Assembly: GCF_002443255.2 (NCBI RefSeq) | Contig: NW_019211455.1 | Coordinates: forward strand, 47,365,489-47,429,488 | Length of the DNA stretch: 64,000 nt | Source of the DNA: Varroa destructor | Taxonomy: Eukaryota; Arthropoda; Arachnida; Mesostigmata; Varroidae | Direction of reading: 5' to 3' | In this document: positions 21,777 through 33,655 of the stretch, one piece after another | Layout: each line of letters begins with the position of its first letter | Position numbering within the stretch: position 1 is the stretch's first letter | The notes under the pieces: generated by a model | The model's input: the letters and a program-made list of their open reading frames with translations, nothing else | Database searches by the model: none | What the model was told of the DNA's origin: nothing | Position numbers and translations under genes: made by a program

Positions 21777-23597
21777 TTAGTCTTTACGAGCCTTTCTTCT
21801 TTGCCGGGTTCCTGTTTGTTTTCCTGTTCCTCCCGTCTCCTCGGATTCTTTGACACCTTCCTCATCGCTTTGATCTGCCGCTACTGATACGGCTGATGCA
21901 GACCCCGGCGACCCTGATCCCCCGGGTGATTCTTCGTGTTGATCAGCCTCGTCTTCAGCCGCGTCGTCTTCCACGCCATCTGCTATGTCATCTGCTACAT
22001 CCCCGCCAGCCACATTTGGCTGGTCTTCCTCGGCCTTCTCGCTCTCAGGGAGTAACGCCTCGTCTCCCTCGAGGTCAGATTTCTTCCTACGAATCAATTC
22101 CTCGTCGCGGTTACTCTTCGACATACAGCAATAGCTGATGATTAGGGCAGCGGGGATGCCGACGGCAAGCACGTAAATGCCCCATAGCCAAGGGTACTGC
22201 GTCGAATAGTCGACAAACGAGGCCATTGTCTCGTCAAAAAATGACTTGTTGTCCTTGTCAAGGTTTCGGATTTTTAGCTTAAAACTGTCTTCTGCATACT
22301 GTGTGGCAACCGTTCGATCGTCGGTGATAATCAGATTATCAAACAAAATTCCATCTGTCATTGACCACAGCTCGAAACCAACGGCAACAGCTGTTGGAAT
22401 AGAATTAAACGGTCGTTCGTCGAAGAAATAATCCGGGTTGGGTATCTTGCGTGGCCGCCACTTGCCCTTGTATGCCGGGTTATCAATCATGGGCGGATGC
22501 CAAACACCCTTGTATTTCGGATTTGCGATTACTGGAGGTTCCCATTTACCGCAGCCTACTTCCTTGCACTTCGGATTATCGACTAAGGGCGCCTCCCATG
22601 TACCGTCCATATCCTCGTCCCAGTCGTTAGGTTGTTTGGCCTCCGGATCAGGAACAAGAAGCGGTTCGTCATCGAGCCACCCAATCGGTTTCTCGGCCTT
22701 TGGGTCGGGAATCTCGGCGGGCTGGGTGTCATCCCAGTCCTCTGGTTTGACCGCCTCAGGATCAGAAATCTTCTCGCGTTCGTCCCAATCGGCAGGTTTT
22801 ACATCATCTTTGTCTTCAATCTCCTTTGGCGGATAGATTGGCGGATCCATGTCATTCGACAAACTCCCCTGAACTTCAAGACGACCATCGATAGAGATCT
22901 CGAATGTGCTGTCTCGATTCAGTACCAGCGTGTATAGATGAGGTCGTTTATCGGTGAACACATCGCCAAACTTCCCATTCATCGCCTTGCCTGCATTGAC
23001 AGCATCCTTCCAGTGTTTCTCCTCGAGTTGACCCGTTATCGGGTTCTTATGCTGGATAATAAAGTGAAGCTTCTGCTGCAGGCCGCATTTGTCCGGGCCG
23101 AACATAATGCTATACGGCGTTTTATCGTTGAGCGACGCAAGGAGATCAGGCGTGCTCTTGCCATCCGTCGGTTGACTAAGCAGTTTCAGGTAAGCGCCAC
23201 CACATTCCATACCATTCATAAACTGAACTTCGTACTGGATGACAATTGGAAGGAAATCAAACAAAAAAGGTTGTTTCAATGCCGCACTAATTGCATGATG
23301 ACTCGCTTTGGTCTTTAATACTAATCCGAAATCCCCATGTAGCCTATTCTTGTCCTCTGAATGTCCAATTTCAAACTTTCCGTCATACGCAAACTCTTGG
23401 CCATCTTTCTTCGCCTTGGAAGAGACCCATCGCTGGCGGAAGTCCTGTTCAATATCAAAATTTTCCGCAAAATACACTTTACCAGCGGGAACTGGCGACT
23501 TGTAAGTTGTTTCGTCTGAAACCGTTGCCTGTGTTGACGCCAATACATAAAACACCCCGACGCACCCTAACTGTAGGCAGTACGCCCATTTCACCAT
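21777..23597 (-). CDS. CANX: Calnexin, ER membrane lectin chaperone
   Basis: A 606-residue type I ER membrane protein that binds monoglucosylated N-glycans and helps fold nascent glycoproteins. Start: ATG at 23597, because the longer frame crosses an acceptor (CTCATTTCAG, exon start 23619) and the next residues, MVKWAYCLQLGCVGVFYVLA, form a signal peptide. Lectin domain about 25-255, with signature 1 (ECGGAYLKLL, Cys132) and signature 2 (IMFGPDKCG, Cys171), the conserved disulfide pair. P-domain about 256-388: four type-1 repeats (DPEAVKPEDWDD style) then four type-2 repeats (GKWEPPVIANP style). Membrane span about 470-491 (YPWLWGIYVLAVGIPAALI). The cytosolic tail is long and acidic, ending RRKARKD, a basic ER-retention type end. 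The coding region is a single exon; the 5' UTR appears spliced. Identification is certain. Confidence 0.97.
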   Translation of the reverse strand: MVKWAYCLQLGCVGVFYVLASTQATVSDETTYKSPVPAGKVYFAENFDIEQDFRQRWVSSKAKKDGQEFAYDGKFEIGHSEDKNRLHGDFGLVLKTKASHHAISAALKQPFLFDFLPIVIQYEVQFMNGMECGGAYLKLLSQPTDGKSTPDLLASLNDKTPYSIMFGPDKCGLQQKLHFIIQHKNPITGQLEEKHWKDAVNAGKAMNGKFGDVFTDKRPHLYTLVLNRDSTFEISIDGRLEVQGSLSNDMDPPIYPPKEIEDKDDVKPADWDEREKISDPEAVKPEDWDDTQPAEIPDPKAEKPIGWLDDEPLLVPDPEAKQPNDWDEDMDGTWEAPLVDNPKCKEVGCGKWEPPVIANPKYKGVWHPPMIDNPAYKGKWRPRKIPNPDYFFDERPFNSIPTAVAVGFELWSMTDGILFDNLIITDDRTVATQYAEDSFKLKIRNLDKDNKSFFDETMASFVDYSTQYPWLWGIYVLAVGIPAALIISYCCMSKSNRDEELIRRKKSDLEGDEALLPESEKAEEDQPNVAGGDVADDIADGVEDDAAEDEADQHEESPGGSGSPGSASAVSVAADQSDEEGVKESEETGGTGKQTGTRQRRKARKD

Positions 23598-25200
23598 CGT
23601 GGTACCTCTGCTGTAGGATCTGAAATGAGTTGTCAACAAACCAATTATTAATTGACCACGTTAATTAGGGACATATGAAAAATCGGTTAATCGATTCGCG
23701 GCTTTGCAAGCAACGCAATAGAAAACTAGATATGCGGAGAAAGTTTTTGCATATATTAATCCGAACTGTCTACTGATAATAAAATAAATGGTAAAGCATG
23801 GATGGTGGAACACCACAATGGTAAAGCAATCGATACGACCTACAGCATACGTCGCTTAACAATGAATATTCAATATGCGTAGTGTTCATAAGTAAGAAGG
23901 ACATACACATTTTCTGTTAATTGTATATTCAGTGTCGTTCTCTTTACAAAAGCGCATGCATGTAATGTTTTAAGGTCAGTGTTTTGTTATATATAGCAGC
24001 ATTGCAAACATGAAAATACTTGAATTCCGATAACACGAACCAAGACTTAGAACCAAGAATTAGTCCGTTCTTCTATTTCTATTTGCATGGCCTGGTACTT
24101 TTGCTTTCATTTGTTGACCCAAGTGCAAAACGGAATTTTTTTGCAACTTCTTTCTTTAACCGTCGCATAAGGCGAACTTCTGTCGGATAAATTTCAGCTT
24201 AGCTCATGCTAGCCGAGCATGATAGCATGAGTAAATGTCAACGTTACATTTACTTCAACTTTTTGTATTGTGCAAGGGTAGGCCGTTCTACCTTTCTAGC
24301 TGTGTAGACAAGAAAATAAGCAACTAACACAAAGCACACAAAATATATGGAACGTGAAGGACAAGTATACATGTGTACTGCGCCTGTAACATAACAGTAT
24401 TTCTATCTTCTATGTCATGCTACTTGGCAAGAGTAAAACCGACTAAACATCACTAGCAGCACCGTAGGGAGGCGTCGGATATTGAGGCTCGGAGAAACTT
24501 GTCGCCCAATGAACCACGAGCAGTAAACCAGGAGCCAATGAACTCCCGGCAATAGCCAGCGGACGTCGATCTTACACCCTATTAACAGGGGAAATCCAGT
24601 CGTTGCAAGTGAATACTTAGCCATGCTATTTCGATAAAATCAATAATCGTTTCAAACTTCAGCTATTGTTTAGGTAGGTTTAGGGACTGGTAAAAGACTT
24701 CGTATGGAAACATAAGTTAATATAAAAGATGAATTAATCACACGTTACCCGTATCCTTTCATGGACATTTCGATTACTTTACCTCTCGCTAGATTTCTTC
24801 AGCCTTAACAGCAATATAATTACACCAGGAAAAGAAAAATTCAGTCAGCAAATGAACCCATCAAATAGCGCTCATCAGCAACATAGCCCTTGCACACGAT
24901 TACCAAACTGCCGCAGATCTTTTACAAAAATATTCAAATCACCTATCGTAACAACCCAGTTCACCCGGCAGAAGCACCGTGCTGATGCTTCTATACAACT
25001 TAGCGTCACCCTTGTACTTCTCGCTACGAGCGGAAACGGGTAAAGATCTTCAGAACTGGCGCTGTTCACGACCTTTCGCCCTCTTTTCTTCGTTATTTTG
25101 CAACAATATAACAAGGCAAAAAATGCGCGTATTAAGACATAACAGGTCTCTCCATTATTGAAATCGCTCACCGGATGCGAGTTATTCTGGAGAGCGCGGG
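23598..25200. other. Intergenic, calnexin 5' flank
   Basis: Contains the presumed calnexin promoter and 5' UTR intron. A short perfect inverted repeat at 24203-24231 is listed separately. Opposed open frames at 24875-25210 overlap each other and look like chance. No other exon was seen. Confidence 0.4.
24203..24231. repeat. Short perfect inverted repeat
   Basis: CTCATGCTA (24203-24211) and TAGCATGAG (24223-24231) form a 9-bp perfect stem with an 11-base loop. Confidence 0.6.
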
Positions 25201-25249
25201 ACGAAGTCAATGAACGCTAAACGCACTGCATCTCCATTTGCCTCAACAC

Positions 25250-27060
25250 AAACGATACGGCTTGATGAGCTCGTACAGCATTTTACAAGCCACTGCAGAG
25301 CTCGTTTACCGCGTCAACGGTAACAGATCAGACTAATATGACAGGGACGAAACGGCAGGTAGAGAGACCCATCATAACGATTCCGCGCTGAGCGTTACCA
25401 CCGCCAGTATCCTTTTTCGGGTAACGTGTCGCATGAGGATCACGTCGTAAATACAGTTCTTGTCTTACGACCAACCAAGAAGCGAGGGGTCCCCTCGTAC
25501 TAAGGGTAAAAACTGGTTGGCCAAGTTTACCGATAGCTTACTTGACCGCTGGTAATGGGATAGAACAAGAACATTTAACCTAACCCGGCTAACGCTAAGC
25601 TCGAGTTGTGTCCTCTCAGCTTACCGCAACTGCACTCGTTCTTTAGTACCGGAAGACCGAACGCTATATAATATCTTGATCTTGGTTAGAGGCTACACCG
25701 TCCATGAGGTCTGGTATTGCACGAACCGTTTCCAACACAAATTGCGGTTTCTAAGTCTTCTTCATGCTGTTCTCTACATATGCAATCGGCAAGTCATAGA
25801 CCAACGACTCTGGATTGCAATAGTCGATTAGCGCTTAATGTCGGCTGCCTACAGTTCATTGCTCTTGTTAATTCAATCGGTGGCTCTGTCCGCAACGCAA
25901 ACAACCTCTAACAGCGTTTGATACACGTCATCATTGCCACGCAAAACATCGTGTTGGTTTACGGTTACTAGCTAATCTTGCGCTAAGAGGCACTACCCAA
26001 GTTCTAATCGTTATTTGGCTAGCTGCGCACAAAACCGTTCGAGAACTCTCTAATGGCTGTTATTCAGAGACTGTCTACAATGACTAAGACACGCTTGAAA
26101 CATTTAGCCCACGTTCGGCAATTAAATACAAATGAGCCCTGATAAAGAAGCCTTACCTCTTTACCTTACAGTAATGGATGCAGAAAATACATTATTGCCG
26201 TTCTGCGACCGAACACGGCGTGCATATCGATCGTTTGTTGGTACAACGCCTCACAACACCCTTATAAAAATTCGCTAAATATTTTTCATTTGTAAAGAGC
26301 CCGCTCCAATGTGTGTGTTCTTTTCCAAACTATTTTCCTGCATAAACCAAGTAGGTCTTAAAGATTTCTGGGCGCTCTATATTCCGTTTACAACCCATGC
26401 AACCAGTAAATTCACAGTAGGACAGTCTGCGTCTTTTAATTAGAGTCGCCTAGCACTACCACATCACCGTAAAATTTCACTACAATCGATTTCCGTGGTC
26501 AGGTTAAGCTGCGCAGGCAATCACCATCAGCCGGTAAAAATCAATCGCACCTATCGCGAAATCCCATGTCATCCGTGTGGTTGTAACATTTGGTGCCCAG
26601 ACCACGACCGATACTGCATCCGCGCCAAATTTTTGCGCTTGCGTTTATACAGGCCTCTTACAAGGATCCGATAACACGGTATATCTAAGAATCTATGATT
26701 CGTAGTGTGCAACTGGCTAGTGGAATGTGCTATAGTATCGATGATGTGCTTGGTCTACCAGTTATCGTCCGCATTGTATCGTTAGAAAGACACTTGAGGT
26801 GCGTAATATGAGCTCACTAAGCTTCGAGGGGACTCACATAATCAACAGCAAATTGGGCAGACGAATCTTGCCGTTGCTTTCCTTCTGTACATGGACAGTT
26901 TTGCAAAAGATAACCGCAAGCCTTACCTAATGCGACGAATTGCCGGCTCCGCTCGTCGAGGTACAACACAGCTGAAGCCCTGCTCACGGAATTCTAGATG
27001 ACACACGGACACTGCCGCTTGGCATTTTGCTATTGGCCAGTTTACTAGAGGGCGCTCAAT
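25250..27060 (-). rRNA. Diverged, 5'-truncated large-subunit (28S) rRNA-like sequence, probable pseudogene
   Basis: Read on the minus strand, conserved landmarks of eukaryotic 28S rRNA occur in the right order. Near 26930-26900 the sequence matches ...AACATTGTAGGTAAGGG. Near 26770-26740 it resembles CGACTTAGAACTGGTGCGGACCAG. Near 26660-26600 it resembles AAGCGCGGGTAAACGGCGGG with the following TAGCCAAATGCC block (target region of R2 elements). Near 25740-25690 is GGAAACGGTTCGTGC and CATGGACGGTG, as in GGATAACTGGCTTGTG...CATAGCGACGTCG. Near 25500 is TTAGTACGAGGGGACC, as in the sarcin-ricin-side CAGTACGAGAGGAACC. Between landmarks it is heavily substituted, with AT-rich insertions. No gene lies inside it. 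The most likely explanation is an old rDNA fragment inserted in the chromosome; a fast-evolving functional copy is less likely. Confidence 0.65.
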
Positions 27061-29353
27061 GGACGCGGGAAAATTCAAAATGAATCACCCACAAATGTGA
27101 GACCCAAATACTAAAGTTGCATGCCGCAAGAATGAACGAGCTTATGGTGGTAACAAACGTATATGATGATATATTGCAAAAATAGCCAGGTTATATGATA
27201 AGCAATCCAATTTTTATATGAAGATCAAATGAATCAACGCAATAAATGTGCTAATTAAGAGACAAAATTTTAATGGCGGTCTCTTTCTTTAGATAAAAGC
27301 AAAATACGTACATTACCATAAACACGCACTTTGAATGAAGATCGAAAAGTGTAATTTTGGTATTTTGTGTGCATGATGCTTTTGATTTCCTCTTTCTGTA
27401 TGAATAACTGTTCAAAGATGATAACATCCAGATGTTTCCAAGAGCTGTTCATCGTATTACGGTTAGATTTACTAGTACCAAAATTTGACATTCACTATAG
27501 AATTAACTGGTATGATTAATTGTGTAATCCGCATAGTGGAATTACACCAATTCAACGCATTTGCAGCTGACACGTTAGAACCACACGAGAAGTTCGTAGC
27601 ATTGTAAGGTCGTGTATTATTCTGCAAAGACGAAGCTGAAAAGGAAATAGTATACTTTTCGCCAACAAATGTCATTGTTCGACCTCCAGCTAATGATGCC
27701 ATATTTCAGCGAAGAAAACCCAACATGGCTGCAATAAAGTTCATCCTGTATGTGTGATAAAGGTTTCTTCTTTTTGAGATTTATTATGCAGAAAACTTCC
27801 GTCAATACGTATGGATTGTTATGGTCGCTGGTTAGATGGATTGAATCGGAACAATAAAGTGACCCAAGCAAGTATTAGCTTTTAGGCATTGACCATATGT
27901 CTTTTACGTAGAACACAGTTGATCTGACAGCTATACAGTGTAAATTGCTCATCTTCATTGGTAGGAAAACCGCCACACAAGTTCCGTTGGGACAATAAAC
28001 CGTATCTACAATGAGCAAAGTATATTTTGAAAACAGATGACAGTCAAAATATAGTAAGTATTTTTTTCTTCCGTTTGTTTTCGAAAAGGGCAGTAGAAAC
28101 TTTTTTTTGGATTTTGGAAGTACGTTTTGCTATGCAAATAGCTGCATGTACGAGATTAATAGCAAGACGCATAATAAGCAGATGTAGAAATTTTTTTTTA
28201 TTCGTAATGGAACATTCCACTGATAACTCACAGATTCTGTTACTCGGTATACCTTCCCTTTTATTATTATTATTAACGAACCACTAATATCCGTAGCAGC
28301 TGCCTGTGCACATATTCAAATAGAGCTGCTAGAGCCAACCTGAATGGATGATTTCATGGACTGTATTGTTTGTCAACAAACCGGCACGAGCAAGAGAATT
28401 TACGAACCATAGACTTGCAAAGAGGCTATCCTTGAAAAAAACACTTTGCGATAGAAGTGATTCGGTACCCCTTTATCAACGTGGTGTACGTTGTGCTTCT
28501 AATAGAGGCATCTGTTGTGCTAACAGCTTTCAAGTGGTGGTTGTTGAAGTTCTCAAAGTTTAGTAAGACGATTTTTGAAATACAGTCAGTGTCGGTGTAT
28601 AAGGATTTTCGGTGGGTAGCTTATTAGTTAATATTTTTATGTAAATGTGTTTCGCGATATAAAAAGCCATTTGGTTGTTCATAACAGGCGAACTCCCTGT
28701 TATCTGGATTCAACATGTTAATTGAAATCTAGTTTCGTGTTCGATTCTATTCAGTTAAGTCTAATCATAGCAAGCAGGATACAAGAAGTTTCAAGTAAAA
28801 ATAATTGGAGATTTTGAAACAGCAGGATACGATTATTCTAATCTAAACTGACCATAGTTAAATACTTTATATGGGCAAGATCAACGATAATGTCGAGAAA
28901 GTTTCCGTTGTAAACGAATCAAAGGCCATTATTAGATTGTAAAATAGTCTGAAAGCTGCAGCTGTTTTAACTTGAGATTGTCCCCAGTTCGAGCATACTT
29001 ATTTTTTCAATTGACGTGAGGCGAATATGTACAAGCTAATAAATGAAAATTTATATTCTATCATTCCTAATAGAGAGTAGAATACCAACTGCTCAGACAG
29101 ACGTAACGCGTTATGAAGATCTGACCTCAGATTACGTTTAATTTCATGTAAATTTGGTATTGACAAGTTTTCTATTGTTAATTTAGATCAAACTGAATAG
29201 TAAGCTTTAGTGTTACAAATGTCACATAGAATTCGACCGAATCATAACATATAGCAAATAAATGAGAAGATAATGATGAAGATGATCATAGCTGGTGTCC
29301 TTCGAATATAATACCTTTCGTCTTTGTTTGCCCTACATGTATATTTCAGAAAC
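27061..29353. other. Intergenic, PCID2 5' flank
   Basis: AT-rich, with open frames on both strands that lack credible splice sites or known motifs. Just before the PCID2 ATG is an acceptor (GTATATTTCAG at 29350), so the PCID2 5' UTR is probably spliced and its first, non-coding exon should lie somewhere here. Confidence 0.4.
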
Positions 29354-30867
29354 ATGTCTCTACAGAGCTACCTACAGGACGTGAATGGTTCGATCCGGTA
29401 TAATGAAGGCGAAAAACTAGCCCGCCTCCTATCACTGCGGGATCCTCACGTTGAATCCCCACGCCTTTTCGCCGATGGAGATAGCATTGGACGTTTTATT
29501 CAGAAGGCGTTAAGATCCCCCTGGGATGAACTCGTCGATTTCCACGCTCGTTGCGTTCAACATGCACGTAATGAAAATTTCCTACGCGCATTTGAAGAGC
29601 AACAGGCATTCATCCAGGTAGAAAGCGAAGCATTATTTCACTTTGGTAGAAAATATAGTATGCGAATCAATTATACGAAATAAGACGAAAGAAAATACCC
29701 TTTCCCCCCGAATTATACCTGGAAAACTCTCATTTTAGGGAAGATAGCGGACCTAAGGTAAAACAGGAAAAGCTTTGAAGCAAGTGTAGACCAGATACCA
29801 GCGTTGGAACTCATTCCTTGTGCACGTGTATTGGCGAATATGTCCCATCATATTTGCACGTGTCTAGTTTACATTTTGTGTTTATCCATATTAAGTTCTC
29901 CTGATATACTCTTACGTACGTTGTGCAGGTGTTGGTGAAGATCCTGCAAACACAAAAGGAAGAAAACTGGTGCTTGCCCTTAATGTACACAGCATGTTTG
30001 GACATTCGCCTGCTGGGTATCAAAGCGGACCGGCAGGCGAAGCAACGCATGAAAAACTACAAGCCAGGCGAGCTTTTGGAGAAATCGGCCGAAAGCGTCA
30101 TGAGTTGTTTCCGAGTTTGTGCAAGTGATAATCGCGCCGCAACAAAGGATTCGAAGCGGCTTGGTATGCTGCATTTAGTTAATCAATTGTTCAAGATCTA
30201 TTACCGCGTAAACACGTTGCACCTATGCAAACCCCTGATACGCGCCATTGACAACTCGCCATGCAAGGAAGAATTCTCATTGTCACAACAAGTTACATAC
30301 CGCTATTTCGTGGGTCGTAAGGCCGTTTTCGATAACGAACTTAAAGAAGCCAATGATTATTTGTCGTTTGCCTTTAACAACTGTCACCCTGAAGCAAAAA
30401 CAAATATTCGTCAGATTTTGATCTACTTGATCCCCGTTAAAATGCTCCTGGGTTTCCAGCCATCGACAGCGCTACTAAAAAAGCATGATCTCATGAAGTT
30501 TGCGCCGATTTGTGAGGCCGTCAAAAAAGGGAATGTGCTAAAGTTTCAGGAAGAGCTTGACATAAATGAAGCGTACTTTTATGGCCTTGGTGTATATTTG
30601 ATCCTCGAACGATTGCGAATGGTCTTGTATCGAAATCTGTTCAAGAGAGTATTTCTCATTCTCGAAACGTATCAAATTCCTATTGAAGCATTCCTTGTAG
30701 TTCTTCAGCTACAGAAGGTCGAGGACATCGACCTCGAGGAGACGCAATGTATTTTGGCAAATCTTGTTTACCACGGCAAGATTAAAGGCTATATATCTTT
30801 GCAACATTCGAAGCTCGTCGTAAGCAAAAAAGATCCGTTTCCTAAACTCAGCTCAATAATTCAATGA
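29354..30867 (+). CDS. PCID2: PCI domain-containing protein 2 (TREX-2 complex, Thp1 homologue)
   Basis: Exons 29354-29617 and 29929-30867 join in phase 0 and give 400 residues, the usual family length. With GANP/Sac3 and the other TREX-2 subunits, this protein couples transcription to mRNA export at nuclear pores. The N-terminal exon, MSLQSYLQDVNGSIRYNEGE onward, is the variable helical part. The second exon contains the characteristic stretches KEENWCLPLMYTACLDIRLL, MSCFRVCASDNRAATKDSKR, GMLHLVNQLFKIYYRVN and LHLCKPLIRAID. The C-terminal PCI winged-helix end is QCILANLVYHGKIKGYISLQ then HSKLVVSKKDPFP. The donor is CAG|GTAGAA and the acceptor TTGTGCAG|GTG. The start ATG lies four bases after an acceptor, implying a spliced 5' UTR. 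There are no disruptions. Identification is secure. Confidence 0.95.
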
Positions 30868-31012
30868 GAAATTACGTTAGAAATTATTCTATGAAAAGAA
30901 AAAATACAAAACGATGGCCTATATTGTTATCTTATTCCAGTAAACTTCATGAAATACATTGTTTGTTTCGTAACACCGCCATTAAAGTTGCGATGAAGCT
31001 CTTTGAACATTG

Positions 31013-31059
31013 CTATTATCACTCCATAAGTGAATGGAAGTTTACTTATGGAGTAATAG
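31013..31059. repeat. Hairpin-forming inverted repeat downstream of PCID2
   Basis: CTATTATCACTCCATAAGTG (31013-31032) pairs with TTTACTTATGGAGTAATAG (31041-31059), apart from a two-base bulge and one mismatch. It lies about 150 bases past the PCID2 stop and may be in its 3' UTR. It could be a tiny MITE remnant or an RNA hairpin. Confidence 0.6.
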
Positions 31060-31280
31060 TAGCCAATTAGTACTTTGACTGTTTAAAAATACCAGTGTAT
31101 TTCATAAATTAATGACAAGTAAAGGTAATTATCTTGAATAAGGCTAAGAAAAGTACGAAATCTTATAGGATTAATTGGATTTAGATCAATCTAACAAATA
31201 TCTGTCCGCTAACCAATGTATAGAAAGGTACATATGGTTTAGTCCGTGAATAATCGTGACTGTGTGCAGTATCGTTTACA

Positions 31281-31380
31281 NNNNNNNNNNNNNNNNNNNN
31301 NNNNNNNNNNNNNNNNNNNNNNNNNNNNNNNNNNNNNNNNNNNNNNNNNNNNNNNNNNNNNNNNNNNNNNNNNNNNNNNN
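31281..31380. other. Assembly gap (100 N)
   Basis: Exactly 100 unknown bases, a conventional gap size, so the true length is unknown. The right edge begins GAACGAGAGAGAGAAC, so a GA microsatellite probably broke the assembly. Open frames drawn across it are meaningless. Confidence 1.
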
Positions 31381-32613
31381 GAACGAGAGAGAGAACAGCA
31401 TGCCTGCGTTATGCATAGAAGATCAAGCTAGAACTCATAGCATAGGTAACGGTGACTATACAAGAATCTGCGGTTTAGTGAGAATATGACTATAATATAC
31501 TACGTTACTAGAATCAATGTGCACGTGTTATCAGTGTGGTGTATATAGTCCAGCATAGCTGAGTTTCTTCGAGAGGTCATAATGGGTGTCTTTTGTGGTT
31601 TGGAGTTTCTATGGAAAACAAGCACAGACGTCCACACTTGAGAGCCTATTGAGAGGAGTACTGCCGCTCCTAAATAAAAATATAACATCAAGTTTTAATA
31701 GATCCAACTGGTAATAGCGATGATTATACCTACTACAGTTTTGAATAGTTGTTGCAGGTACTTAGAACCTCATGTTTCATTGTGCGGGTGAATGTTTGAA
31801 TCTAACAAATTCTATTTCAAAGACAAACACGCGACAAAGTCTTCCTGGACTTGATATGATGCTCCCGAAGTACTTGCACGCCCTGTAGTTCTAATTAACT
31901 ACTGATTAAACACGCAGTTGAAATTACAAGCGTATATTTGATATGCGTAGAACAAGTGCCTAAGTGAACGTTTGAAACAATGAAGAATATTTATCCGACA
32001 AGGTTAAAAAAGCAATGTACAGACACACTTTTCGAAAGTACTAGACTAACTCAATGATTTGACGGAATTATCGAATGACGAATCCGTCAAAAATACACTG
32101 AGTGACGTTTTATTCGAAATATTTGTATGCTAAAAAATTTAAAAACATAACAAAATTACCATCACATGCGAGGCCAAAAATAAACTACGTCTTACTATAG
32201 CTACTCATCTTATTTAACCTCGATGATACTCTCTATGACCAAATTGAGAACACAAAACTCGTTGAGAATACGCAGAGTTTCACTCGCAGTATTTACGGTA
32301 AAGTTGTATTTTTCCCACTTCTGTCGCTATATACAATGTTTTTGTTTCCACACGACCGTTATTACATAATTCTCATTACGTCTTCAAATAGCGTTGTTAC
32401 AACACTATCATCATCATTAAAATTAATAATCAACTTCGCGTCCAATTACCTTTTTAATCACATTTCCAACTTTCTTTAGTCTTAGGAGCCTAGTATTAAC
32501 CTAATCTGTAACTTGGCCTTCAATTGCCCAAGCGTTGCCTTCGTTTCTGACCTAAAGTATATCTTTGTGTAACAACATTTACTACCACTTCTAGTCCGTA
32601 ATAATCAATAATT

Positions 32614-32664
<51 letters not shown>

Positions 32665-33614
32665 CATTTGTTTGTGTGTATTTCTACATTACATTTTCTG
32701 TTTGTTTTTATTTCAACCATAGAAAAAAACGTAGTCACCTTTGATTCAGTTTGCCGTTCTGGGTCGGGGGATTTCGGGAACCTGCATTTGGACTATTTCT
32801 GTATCGTTTTCACTTTTTGTTTTTTGAACTTGTTGTTGTTAAATAATTTTGCCATTGTTGCTTCTGCTGTAGTGCTCATGCTGGTGACAGGCTCACCTGT
32901 GCTATCATCGAAAAAAATTATAGTGGGGGAGACCCCCTTGCTTCCCCGGAGGTAGCGTCCAAGATGTGCTCGTTTGATAATTTACTATTTTTTTGCTTCT
33001 ATCTAGTCAACATTCAAATTCACATTTTAGATATGAATGCACACATCTCTTCTACGCCGAACAGATTAAGCAAAACCACTTGTTTTCATTTGACAACGAA
33101 ACTACAAGCCATTATTTCTGAACCTGCTGATGGACTTCCGTGTTGGTTAGGCGCTTTTGTTTTTATCAAATAATGATTCTACACATTTCTTCATTATATA
33201 TTACATCAGTAGCTAAAGTCAGATATGAAAGAAGGAGGCAGGTAGGGATGAAGCAAAATGAAAAATCTGCATATTTGTAAATTTTCGCTAATACAAGTAC
33301 AAAGTAAAGTTAAACGACCGAGCGGTAGCAGCTACGCCTATTGTTAGGCTACGCAACTAAGCCAGGCGTACAGCTTATAGAAATTTCTTAATTCAGTTAC
33401 ATACAGCTACCTCTATAATCGCATCATATCGTAGCGTAATTTTCATCGTTATATTATCCTATACCGCGACATTTCTACGCTTTTTTGTAGGATTTTGCTA
33501 ATAAATTTTTGCATCAACCTCTTTTACTGTAAAAACATTTCTCGCATTTTACTATTTTACAGACTTTTGTATCATGGCATTTGCTTTCCAACAAAATTCT
33601 TAACAGTAGTCGTT

Positions 33615-33655
<41 letters not shown>

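Noticed and set aside
21656..23639. Many plus-strand open frames opposite calnexin (e.g. 22438-22836, 22938-23318)
   Set aside because: They are antisense shadows of a strongly biased coding sequence; calnexin domains on the minus strand account for the region.
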